From NCBI GenBank assembly GCA_031549175.1, contig JAVBQH010000105.1, forward strand, positions 1-11,420: a stretch of 11,420 nt of DNA, in the 5' to 3' direction. Below, piece after piece: positions 6,328 through 11,420 of this stretch. This stretch comes from WRIS01 sp031549175. GTDB lineage: Bacteria; Actinomycetota; Coriobacteriia; Coriobacteriales; Eggerthellaceae. The position numbers and the translations under genes are program-made. The notes under the pieces are model-generated. The model ran no database searches. It was not told where the DNA came from and saw only the letters and a program-made list of their open reading frames with translations. Numbering within the stretch: the first letter of the stretch is position 1; each line of letters opens with the position of its first letter.

Positions 6328-7032
6328 ATGGGTCAAAAAGTAAACCCCACCGGATTCCGTCTCGGTATCACTGAAGAGTGGCGTAGCCGCTGGTATTCAG
6401 ATAAGGACTACGCAAAGACGCTCGAGAACGATTTGGAGATCCGTAAGTTCTTGGACAAGTACCTTGCCCGTGCCGCTGTCTCTAAGGTAGAGATCGAGCG
6501 CGCCGGGGACAAGATCAAGGTCATCGTCACGACCGCCCGTCCCGGTGTGGTCATCGGAAAGAAGGGTGCCGAGATCGACACCCTGCGCAAGAAGCTTGAC
6601 AAGGTCGCCAATGGGCCGGTCTCCGTCGAGGTCATCGAGATCAAGCGTCCCGAACTCGATGCCGTGCTCATCGCGCAAAGCGTTGCCGAGCAGCTTGAGG
6701 GCCGCGTCGCCTTCCGCCGCGCCATGCGCAAGGCCGTCCAGTCCGCCCGCAAAAGCGGGGCTCTCGGCATCCGTATCCAGTGCTCCGGCCGTTTGGGCGG
6801 CGCCGAGATGAGCCGACGCGAGTGGTATCGCGAAGGCCGGGTGCCGCTCCATACCCTGCGTGCAAAGATCGATTACGGGTTCACCACCGCCGCCACCACG
6901 ATGGGCTCCATCGGTGTGCAGGTGTGGGTCTATCATGGCGAGATGCTTCCCGGGCAAAAGGCTCCCCAGCCAGCCCTCGAAGGCAGCTCTCGCCCTCAAC
7001 GTTCCCGTCGCAACGAGAGGGGGGCAAAGTAA
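6328..7032 (+). CDS. rpsC: 30S ribosomal protein S3
   Basis: This 234-residue protein of the 30S head lies at the mRNA entry channel and contributes to helicase activity there. The start MGQKVNPTGFRLGI is typical. A type 2 KH domain includes the GxxG loop in VVIGKKGAEID (74-84). The C-terminal S3 domain has SGRLGGAEMSRREWYREG (153-170) and TLRAKIDYG. After about residue 208 there is a short Pro/Arg/Ser-rich tail, likely disordered and lineage-variable. The ribosome binding site GAGGAGG (6310-6316) lies inside the end of rplV, so the two genes are probably coupled. The stop codon directly abuts the rplP start. Confidence 0.98.
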   Translation: MGQKVNPTGFRLGITEEWRSRWYSDKDYAKTLENDLEIRKFLDKYLARAAVSKVEIERAGDKIKVIVTTARPGVVIGKKGAEIDTLRKKLDKVANGPVSVEVIEIKRPELDAVLIAQSVAEQLEGRVAFRRAMRKAVQSARKSGALGIRIQCSGRLGGAEMSRREWYREGRVPLHTLRAKIDYGFTTAATTMGSIGVQVWVYHGEMLPGQKAPQPALEGSSRPQRSRRNERGAK

Positions 7033-7458
7033 ATGCTCGTACCAAAACGCGTCAGGCACCGTAAGGTGCAACGCGGCTCCATGAAGGGCAAAGCCAAAGG
7101 TGGCACCCGTTTGAACAACGGCAGCTACGGCATTCAGGCCCAGGAAGCCGCTTGGATAACGAACCGTCAGATCGAGGCAGCCCGTATCGCCATGACCCGC
7201 CACATGAAGCGTGGCGGCAAGGTGTGGATCACCATCTTCCCCGATAAGCCGATCACGAAGAAACCTGCCGAGACCCGCATGGGTTCCGGCAAGGGCAACC
7301 CTGAAGGTTGGGTAGCGGTAGTAAAGCCCGGTCGCATCATGTTCGAGATCGACGGTGTCGACGAAGTGACCGCCAAGGAGGCATTGCGCCTCGCCATCAA
7401 CAAGTTGCCCATCAAGTGCAAGATTGTTTCGAAAGAAACGGAAGGGCAGGCGAAATGA
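7033..7458 (+). CDS. rplP: 50S ribosomal protein L16
   Basis: This 141-residue large-subunit protein helps position A-site tRNA and is a late assembly factor near the central protuberance. The N-terminus MLVPKRVRHRKVQRG and the motifs KVWITIFPDKPITKKPAETR (63-82) and RMGSGKGNPEGWVAVVKPG (82-100) are family signatures, and the length is normal. The ATG follows the rpsC stop codon with no spacer, with G-rich Shine-Dalgarno sequence inside the end of rpsC. The stop overlaps the rpmC start by 4 nt (ATGA), which implies translational coupling of L16 and L29. Confidence 0.98.
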   Translation: MLVPKRVRHRKVQRGSMKGKAKGGTRLNNGSYGIQAQEAAWITNRQIEAARIAMTRHMKRGGKVWITIFPDKPITKKPAETRMGSGKGNPEGWVAVVKPGRIMFEIDGVDEVTAKEALRLAINKLPIKCKIVSKETEGQAK

Positions 7459-7649
7459 AACCCACAGAAATCCGTGAGCTTTCTGCAGACGATCTCAATG
7501 CAAAGCTGAAAGAAGCTCGGGCAGAGCTGTTCAACCTGCGTTTCCAGATGGCCACGAGCCAACTTGACAACACTGCCCGCGTCAACCAGGTCAAGAAAGA
7601 CATTGCCCGTATCCAAACAGAGATGCGCGCCCGCGAGCTCAGCGCTTGA
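7455..7649 (+). CDS. rpmC: 50S ribosomal protein L29
   Basis: This 64-residue protein is a helical hairpin located near the peptide exit site, beside L23, where chaperones and the signal recognition particle dock. MKPTEIRELSADDL, then ARAELFNLRFQMATSQLDN and a basic helical end are typical. The start at 7455 overlaps the rplP stop (ATGA). Its usual partner L23 (rplW) is not encoded in this window. The next gene, rpsQ, begins after 34 nt. Confidence 0.97.
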   Translation: MKPTEIRELSADDLNAKLKEARAELFNLRFQMATSQLDNTARVNQVKKDIARIQTEMRARELSA

Positions 7650-7683
7650 GCAAAAGCGAACTGAAAGAAAGGTTAGAGAATAA

Positions 7684-7944
7684 ATGACTGAAGAACGTAA
7701 TTCTCGCAAGGTTCGCCAGGGCGTCGTAGTAAGCGCCGCGGGCGAGAAAACCTGCGTAGTTCAGATCAAGGAGCGCAAACCGCATCCTGTCTATGGCAAG
7801 ATGATGACGGTTAGCAAAAAGCTCCATGCCCATGACGAGGAAAACGCCGCCGGTCTCGGCGACATGGTCCAAATCATGGAAACGCGTCCGCTCTCGAAAA
7901 TGAAGCGCTGGCGTCTTGTAAAGATCATCGAAAAGGCTAAATAG
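7684..7944 (+). CDS. rpsQ: 30S ribosomal protein S17
   Basis: This 86-residue OB-fold protein is a primary 16S rRNA binder in the 30S body. The pattern GVVVSAAGEKTCVVQI (13-28) and the signature GDMVQIMETRPLSKMKRW (59-76) identify it, with KERKPHPVYGK between. The length is standard. AAAGG (7668-7672) lies about 11 nt before the ATG, so the ribosome binding site is somewhat distant. The gene is 34 nt after rpmC and 41 nt before rplN; this is the S10-to-spc boundary of many bacteria. I see no strong promoter or terminator in either gap. Confidence 0.98.
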   Translation: MTEERNSRKVRQGVVVSAAGEKTCVVQIKERKPHPVYGKMMTVSKKLHAHDEENAAGLGDMVQIMETRPLSKMKRWRLVKIIEKAK

Positions 7945-7985
7945 TCTGCAAGCAGGCTAAACTTTAGAAAGTTAGGATAGAGCAA

Positions 7986-8354
7986 ATGATCCAAATGCAA
8001 TCCATGCTCAGCGTCGCCGATAATTCCGGCGCTCGCAAGGTGCAATGCATCAAGGTCCTCGGTGGCTCAAAGCGCCGATATGCCGGCCTTGGCGATGTCA
8101 TCATCTGCAGCGTCAAAGAAGCGATGCCTAATGGCAATGTTAAGAAGGGCGAGGTCGTCCGCTGCGTCGTCGTGCGCGTGAAGAAGGAAGTGCGTCGCCC
8201 CGACGGAAGCTACATCAAGTTCGACCAGAACGCCGTCGTGCTGATCGACGCCGCCGGTGCACCACGCGGCACGCGCATCTTCGGGCCGGTCGCCCGCGAG
8301 CTGCGTGACAAGAAGTATATGAAGATCGTGTCCCTGGCACCGGAAACGCTTTAA
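7986..8354 (+). CDS. rplN: 50S ribosomal protein L14
   Basis: This protein has the canonical length of 122 residues. L14 sits at the subunit interface, contacts 16S rRNA helix 14 and is the docking site of silencing factor RsfS. MIQMQSMLSVADNSGARKV, RRPDGSYIKFDQNAVVLI (70-87) and GTRIFGPVARELR (95-107) are near-universal. It is the first gene of the classical spc operon, but nothing here suggests a separate promoter: the 41-nt gap upstream holds an AGGATAGAG ribosome binding site and only a very small A/T-rich hairpin. Confidence 0.98.
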   Translation: MIQMQSMLSVADNSGARKVQCIKVLGGSKRRYAGLGDVIICSVKEAMPNGNVKKGEVVRCVVVRVKKEVRRPDGSYIKFDQNAVVLIDAAGAPRGTRIFGPVARELRDKKYMKIVSLAPETL

Positions 8355-8368
8355 GGGAGGTGTGCTAT

Positions 8369-8689
8369 ATGACCAAGATGAATATCAAAAAGGGTGACAA
8401 GGTCCACGTCCTTGCCGGAAAAGACAAGGGCAAGGAAGCGGCGGTCCTCCGCGCATACCCCGAGAAACAGCGTGTGGTCGTTGAGAAGGTGAATGTGGTC
8501 AAGAAAGCCCTTCGCCCGACCCAGCAAAACCCGCAGGGAGGCATTTCCAGCATCGAGGCGCCGATCCATGTCTCCAATGTTGCCGTCGTGTGCCCCGCAT
8601 GCAAGAAGCCGACACGTATCGCCGTCAAGCGCGAGGACGGCAAGAAGGTGCGTTATTGCAAGAAGTGCGATAAGCCCCTCGACAAGTAG
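8369..8689 (+). CDS. rplX: 50S ribosomal protein L24 with C-terminal zinc-ribbon cysteines
   Basis: This 106-residue early-assembly protein binds domain I of 23S rRNA. The N-terminal KOW motif is visible in IKKGDKVHVLAGKDKGKEA (6-24). The C-terminal part carries two CxxC pairs, C75/C78 and C97/C100, which look like a zinc ribbon; many L24 proteins lack these cysteines. I chose the ATG at 8369 because GGGAGG (8355-8360) is 8 nt upstream; the GTG at 8360 would overlap the ribosome binding site. A second ATG at 8378 is possible but less well spaced. The gene is followed by an unusually long 149-nt gap with four hairpins before rplE. Confidence 0.96.
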   Translation: MTKMNIKKGDKVHVLAGKDKGKEAAVLRAYPEKQRVVVEKVNVVKKALRPTQQNPQGGISSIEAPIHVSNVAVVCPACKKPTRIAVKREDGKKVRYCKKCDKPLDK

Positions 8690-8693
8690 GTAC

Positions 8694-8730
8694 CCGAGAA
8701 AAGGGGACAGTCCCCCTTTTCTCGGTTTTT
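8694..8730 (+). terminator. Terminator-like palindromic repeat between rplX and rplE
   Basis: A perfect 13-bp stem (CCGAGAAAAGGGG at 8694-8706 with its complement at 8713-8725) around an ACAGTC loop is followed directly by TTTTT (8726-8730). By shape this is a strong intrinsic terminator starting 5 nt after the rplX stop codon. The core GGGGACAGTCCCC and the nearby sister palindromes suggest that it is also a member of a REP-like repeat family. Its position inside an essential operon means that it must be leaky, be read through by an anti-termination mechanism, or be followed by a promoter I cannot see. Confidence 0.7.
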
Positions 8731-8734
8731 CAAA

Positions 8735-8763
8735 CGCACGAAAGGGTCTGACCCCTTTGTGCG
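8735..8763. repeat. Short palindromic repeat (REP-like), copy 2
   Basis: CGCAC, a bulged G and AAAGGG (8735-8746) pair with CCCTTTGTGCG (8753-8763) around a TCTGAC loop, giving an 11-bp stem. Read on the minus strand it has the core GGGGTCAGACCC, the same as copy 1 at 2669-2696. It stands 9 nt after the terminator-like stem. Confidence 0.7.
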
Positions 8764-8768
8764 CATGG

Positions 8769-8790
8769 CCCCTGAAGAAGGTCTTCGGGG
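8769..8790 (+). promoter_or_regulatory. Hairpin in the rplE leader
   Basis: CCCC (8769-8772), a bulged T, and GAAGA (8774-8778) pair with TCTTC (8782-8786) and GGGG (8787-8790) around an AGG loop, giving a 9-bp stem. It differs in sequence from the repeat family and may be part of a leader structure for rplE. Confidence 0.5.
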
Positions 8791-8791
8791 G

Positions 8792-8814
8792 ACGCAGGGT
8801 CGGAAATCCTGCGT
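8792..8814 (+). promoter_or_regulatory. Hairpin just upstream of the rplE ribosome binding site
   Basis: ACGCAGG (8792-8798) pairs with CCTGCGT (8808-8814); a G-U and a U-A pair can extend it to 9 bp around a CGGAA loop. It stacks one base after the previous hairpin and ends about 12 nt before the AGAGG ribosome binding site of rplE. In E. coli, S8 represses the spc operon from a site at the start of rplE, so a regulatory role is reasonable but not shown by the sequence. Confidence 0.5.
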
Positions 8815-8838
8815 TTAATTCATCGAAAGAGGTAGAAC

Positions 8839-9387
8839 ATGGCGATTCCTCGCTTGAAGGAAAAGTACAACTCAGAGATCGTGCCGGCCCTTGTGAAAGA
8901 GCTGGCATACGAAAACGTCAACAAGGTGCCGCGGCTCGAGAAGATCGTGGTGAACATGGGCGTCGGCCAAGCTACCGCCGACTCAAAGCAGCTTGACGGC
9001 GCATTGGCAGACCTTCGTGTCATCACCGGACAACAGCCGATGGTCACGCGTGCGAAGAAATCAATCGCAGGCTTCAAGCTCCGTGAAGGCATGGCGATCG
9101 GTGCCAAGGTCACCCTCCGCGGCGACCGCATGTGGGAGTTCCTTGACCGCCTGCTGGCCACCGCGCTTCCCCGTGTACGCGACTTCCGCGGAATACCCAC
9201 CACCAGTTTCGATGGCCGTGGAAACTACACCATGGGCGTGACCGAGCAGCTTATATTCCCCGAGATCGAATACGACAAGGTCGACCGTACCCGCGGTATG
9301 GACATCACTTTCGTCACCTCGGCTGCAACCAACGAAGAGGCGAAGGCGCTGCTCGATGCCCTCGGCTTCCCGTTCAAGAACAATTAA
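8839..9387 (+). CDS. rplE: 50S ribosomal protein L5
   Basis: This 182-residue protein binds 5S rRNA with L18 in the central protuberance and contacts P-site tRNA. PRLEKIVVNMGVG (31-43), AKKSIAGFKLREG (72-84) and FDGRGNYTMGV (124-134) with LIFPEIEYDKVD are family signatures. The length is usual for bacteria. The ATG at 8839 has AGAGG about 6 nt upstream. The 149-nt gap before it is large for an spc operon and is filled with four consecutive hairpins; the 94-nt gap after it carries another palindromic repeat. Confidence 0.98.
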   Translation: MAIPRLKEKYNSEIVPALVKELAYENVNKVPRLEKIVVNMGVGQATADSKQLDGALADLRVITGQQPMVTRAKKSIAGFKLREGMAIGAKVTLRGDRMWEFLDRLLATALPRVRDFRGIPTTSFDGRGNYTMGVTEQLIFPEIEYDKVDRTRGMDITFVTSAATNEEAKALLDALGFPFKNN

Positions 9388-9395
9388 GGCATCAG

Positions 9396-9423
9396 CGTGC
9401 AAAAGGCCCAGACCCTTTGCACG
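9396..9423. repeat. Short palindromic repeat (REP-like), copy 3
   Basis: Arms CGTGCAAA (9396-9403) and TTTGCACG (9416-9423) pair perfectly, with a looser GG/CC centre around CCCAGA. It matches copy 1 (2669-2696) at 23 of 28 positions although the two are about 6.7 kb apart. It sits 8 nt after the rplE stop codon. Further on in the same gap is a small inverted repeat, ACTCGA-GTT-TCGAGT (9443-9457). Confidence 0.72.
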
Positions 9424-9481
9424 GTCTCCGCAAGGCGACTGTACTCGAGTTTCGAGTTGGTTATAAGAAAGAAGGAAATGA

Positions 9482-9667
9482 ATGGCTAAGAAATCGATGA
9501 TCGCCAAGGCAAAGCGTGAACCGAAGTTCTCGACACGCCAGCACAACCGCTGCACCCGTTGTGGGCGCCCCCGCGCCTACTACCGCAAGTTCGGTCTGTG
9601 CCGCGTATGTCTGCGAGAGCTTGCGAACAGAGGCGAACTACCCGGCATCACCAAATCATCCTGGTAA
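9482..9667 (+). CDS. rpsZ: 30S ribosomal protein S14, zinc-binding type (S14 type Z)
   Basis: This 61-residue protein of the 30S head has four zinc-ligand cysteines, C24/C27 and C40/C43 (RCTRCGRPRAY and LCRVCLREL), and the end GELPGITKSSW is diagnostic. It is the short C+ paralogue; the longer cysteine-free form, where present, replaces it under zinc shortage. The ATG at 9482 has AAGGA (9472-9476) 5 nt upstream; an ATG at 9478 gives only a three-codon frame. It occupies the usual S14 place between L5 and S8. No second S14 gene is visible here. Confidence 0.98.
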   Translation: MAKKSMIAKAKREPKFSTRQHNRCTRCGRPRAYYRKFGLCRVCLRELANRGELPGITKSSW

Positions 9668-9676
9668 GGAAATGAT

Positions 9677-9717
9677 GCCGATGTGCCGCTGATACAGGCG
9701 GAGGCGCTATGGGCGCC
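9677..9717 (+). promoter_or_regulatory. Small structured segment upstream of rpsH
   Basis: Two short hairpins are possible, CCGC/GCGG (9686-9701) and GGCGC/GCGCC (9703-9717). CTGATACAGGC (9689-9699) closely resembles the 3' strand of the S8-binding core of 16S rRNA helix 21 (CUGAUACNGGC). GCC-GA-TGT (9677-9684) could pair with ACAGGC (9694-9699) in an alternative fold. Support is weak: the upper stem expected of a real S8 site is not evident. Confidence 0.25.
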
Positions 9718-9764
9718 GACGAACCAGATTGAACGGCTCATCACGGACCAAAGGAGAAACAATA

Positions 9765-10163
9765 ATGAGCATGAACGATCCTATTGCAGATATGCTTACG
9801 CGGGTGCGTAACGCAAATTCTGCAAACAAAGAGACGGTGACCATGCCGTCAAGCAAAAAGCTCGTTGAGATCGCCCGCATCATGAAGGAAGAGGGCTACA
9901 TCTTGGGCTTTGAAGTTGAAAAAGGCGAGCCGCGCGACTTGCTTGAGATCACCTTGAAATACGGTGAGAAGAAGGACAAGACCATCCGCGGCCTCAAGCG
10001 CATCTCCAAACCGGGCCTGCGCATCTATGCCGGCAAAGACGAGTTGCCCCGCGTTTTGGGCGGCTTGGGCACGGCAGTCATATCCACAAGCCACGGCGTA
10101 ATGACCGACCGCGATGCACGCAAGGCGGGCGTCGGCGGCGAGGTCATCGCCTATATCTGGTAG
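9765..10163 (+). CDS. rpsH: 30S ribosomal protein S8
   Basis: This 132-residue protein binds 16S rRNA helix 21 in the platform and, in E. coli, also represses translation of the spc operon. The start NDPIADMLTRVRNA and the C-terminal signature GTAVISTSHGVMTDRDARKA (102-121) followed by GVGGEVIAYIW are diagnostic, and the length is normal. I chose the ATG at 9765 because AAGGAG (9751-9756) lies 8 nt upstream. The reading frame stays open to 9729, but those codons have no S8 similarity. The 97-nt gap upstream contains a possible S8-site look-alike. Confidence 0.98.
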   Translation: MSMNDPIADMLTRVRNANSANKETVTMPSSKKLVEIARIMKEEGYILGFEVEKGEPRDLLEITLKYGEKKDKTIRGLKRISKPGLRIYAGKDELPRVLGGLGTAVISTSHGVMTDRDARKAGVGGEVIAYIW

Positions 10164-10178
10164 GAAGGGGTGTAAACC

Positions 10179-10721
10179 ATGTCACGTATCGGTAAACAAC
10201 CCATCACAGTACCGGGCGGTGTGGATGTCAAGATCGACGGGAACACCGTTACCGTCAAGGGCGCCAAAGGCGAGCTTTCCCGCACGCTTCCCGAGATGAT
10301 GACCATCAAGCAAGAAGGTGCCGAGATCATCGTGGAGCGTCCGGACGACAGCCGCGAGGCGCGCAGCTTCCATGGCCTGACCCGTACCCTCATATTCAAT
10401 ATGGTCGAAGGCGTGTCAAACGGCTTCTCCAAGAAGCTCGTCTTGGTGGGCGTCGGCTACCGCGCCGCCTTGAAGGGCAAAGACCTTGAAATGCAGCTCG
10501 GGTACTCGCATCCTGTGCTCGTCAAGGCACCGGAGGGCATCACCTTTGAGGTGCCGACCCAGACCGAGATCATCGTCACAGGCCCTTCCAAAGAAGATGT
10601 CGGCCAGGTGGCTGCCAATATCCGCAAATGGCGCAAGCCCGAGCCTTACAAGGGCAAGGGTATCCGCTATGAAGGCGAGTACGTACGCCGCAAGCTCGGC
10701 AAAGCCGCGAAGAGCGAATAG
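10179..10721 (+). CDS. rplF: 50S ribosomal protein L6
   Basis: This 180-residue protein lies near the factor-binding centre and sarcin-ricin loop. It starts MSRIGKQPITVPGGV, has the first-repeat motifs LVGVGYRAALKG (89-100) and LEMQLGYSHPV (103-113), and the second-domain signature PEPYKGKGIRYEGE (154-167), ending in a basic tail. The length is typical. GGAAGGGG (10163-10170) precedes the ATG by 8 nt. It is 15 nt after rpsH and 31 nt before rplR, in the standard order. Confidence 0.98.
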   Translation: MSRIGKQPITVPGGVDVKIDGNTVTVKGAKGELSRTLPEMMTIKQEGAEIIVERPDDSREARSFHGLTRTLIFNMVEGVSNGFSKKLVLVGVGYRAALKGKDLEMQLGYSHPVLVKAPEGITFEVPTQTEIIVTGPSKEDVGQVAANIRKWRKPEPYKGKGIRYEGEYVRRKLGKAAKSE

Positions 10722-10752
10722 AAGTATCGCGAAAGGTATTAGGGAAACGATT

Positions 10753-11121
10753 ATGAAAAGACTTAAAGCAAAGCAAGCAGGCCTGCGTCGTCGTCATACC
10801 CGTGTCCGCGGCAAGGTCTCGGGTACGGCTGCCCGTCCGCGCTTGTGCGTCACCCGTTCGAATGCAAACCTGTATGCGCAGATTATCGATGATGTCGAAG
10901 GAAAAACCATCTGCGGCGTCTCAACGCTGGGAGCGGATTTCAAGGCAACCAAGAAAAGCGGGTCGACGGTCGAAGGGGCAAACGCCCTCGGCGGGCTGAT
11001 CGGCAGATTGGCGCAAGAGTCCGGAGTCACGGAAGTCGTGTTCGACCGTGGCGGAAACCTGTATCACGGGCGCATCAAGGCTTTGGCCGACGGTGCCCGC
11101 GAATCAGGCCTGAAATTTTAG
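10753..11121 (+). CDS. rplR: 50S ribosomal protein L18
   Basis: This 122-residue protein binds 5S rRNA with L5. The basic N-terminal tail (RLKAKQAGLRRRHTRVRGKV) is followed by RPRLCVTRSNANLYAQIIDD and, near the C-terminus, VVFDRGGNLYHGRIKALADG with an ESGLKF end, all typical. I chose the ATG at 10753, with AGGG about 8 nt upstream; the frame is open far upstream but there overlaps L6. It is 31 nt after rplF and 14 nt before rpsE. Confidence 0.98.
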   Translation: MKRLKAKQAGLRRRHTRVRGKVSGTAARPRLCVTRSNANLYAQIIDDVEGKTICGVSTLGADFKATKKSGSTVEGANALGGLIGRLAQESGVTEVVFDRGGNLYHGRIKALADGARESGLKF

Positions 11122-11135
11122 AGAGGGTTTAGCAT

Positions 11136-11420
11136 ATGGCTCGCAAACAACAAGAAAACCAGCCTGCGACTCCTGAGCTCCAGGAGCGTGTGGTCTACAT
11201 CAACCGCGTATCCAAGGTGGTCAAGGGCGGGCGCCGCTTCGCCTTGACGGCACTGGTCGTCGTGGGCGACGGCAACGGCCGCGTCGGCGTCGGCATGGGC
11301 AAGTCCCAAGAGGTGCCGATCGCCATCAAGAAGGGCGTCGAAGATGCCAAGAAGAACATGTTCGATGTTCCCCTGACGGCAGAAAAGACGCTTCCGCACG
11401 AGATCCTCGGCGTCTACGGC
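11136..11420 (+). CDS. rpsE: 30S ribosomal protein S5, N-terminal part
   Basis: The window shows the first 95 codons; the rest is beyond the right edge. S5 lies at the mRNA channel and affects decoding accuracy. After a short polar leader (residues 1-14), the double-stranded RNA-binding-like domain is recognisable: ERVVYINRVSKVVKGGRRF (17-35), VVVGDGNGRVGVGMGKSQEV (41-60) and PIAIKKGVEDAKKNM. The ATG at 11136 is preceded by GAGAGGG (11121-11127) at 8 nt. The usual next genes (rpmD, rplO, secY) would be expected downstream. Confidence 0.97.
   Translation, partial: MARKQQENQPATPELQERVVYINRVSKVVKGGRRFALTALVVVGDGNGRVGVGMGKSQEVPIAIKKGVEDAKKNMFDVPLTAEKTLPHEILGVYG

Noticed and set aside
7945..7985. 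Small A/T-rich hairpin between rpsQ and rplN
   Set aside because: The stem is short and A/T-rich with a tiny loop, so it is too weak to call a terminator or regulatory element.
8690..8838. CRISPR array or tRNA in the hairpin-rich rplX-rplE gap
   Set aside because: The hairpins are not direct repeats with regular spacers, and no tRNA cloverleaf (no GTTCRA T-loop or CCA-proximal stem) can be drawn.
9458..9467. TATAAG as a promoter for rpsZ
   Set aside because: No -35-like hexamer lies at 16-19 bp upstream; the gene is more likely read from the operon.

Overview
The window most likely comes from a high-GC, Gram-positive, anaerobic actinobacterium, and I would guess the class Coriobacteriia (Eggerthella/Slackia-like). 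This is an inference, with no database match behind it. It rests on G/C-rich third positions, a LAPTG (class E type, LAxTG) sortase signal, a zinc-type S14, and an ETF / cupin-regulator / acyl-CoA ligase neighbourhood.

Layout. (1) 1-57, minus strand: the first 19 codons of an EtfB/FixA-like electron-transfer flavoprotein beta subunit with its promoter. (2) 58-391: an intergenic region with the divergent promoter and two palindromes. (3) 392-2667, plus strand: a two-gene unit of an XRE-cupin regulator and an AMP-forming acyl-CoA ligase, coupled by 8 bp. (4) 2669-2696: a short palindromic repeat between convergent genes. (5) 2698-4467, minus strand: a secreted seven-bladed beta-propeller protein with an InlB-type repeat and a LAPTG wall anchor. 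(6) 4468-4848: divergent promoters and a structured leader. (7) 4849 to the end, plus strand: fifteen ribosomal protein genes in the classical S10-spc order: L2, S19, L22, S3, L16, L29, S17, L14, L24, L5, S14, S8, L6, L18, S5 (S5 is cut by the window edge).

The ribosomal cluster starts at rplB. The usual leading genes rpsJ-rplC-rplD-rplW are absent, and a near-consensus promoter (TTGCTT, 17 bp, TATAAT) with a leader of about 216 nt sits directly in front of rplB. A long hairpin lies just upstream of the rplB ribosome binding site.

The most unusual non-coding content is a family of small palindromic, REP-like repeats sharing a core such as GGTCAGACC or GGGACAGTCCC. They lie between the convergent genes, in the rplX-rplE gap and in the rplE-rpsZ gap, with a possible relative upstream of the cupin regulator. 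The rplX-rplE copy looks like a full intrinsic terminator inside an essential operon and is followed by three more hairpins before rplE.

I found no clear new defence or mobile system. The observations most worth following up are the broken S10 operon with its leader and the repeats inside the spc half.
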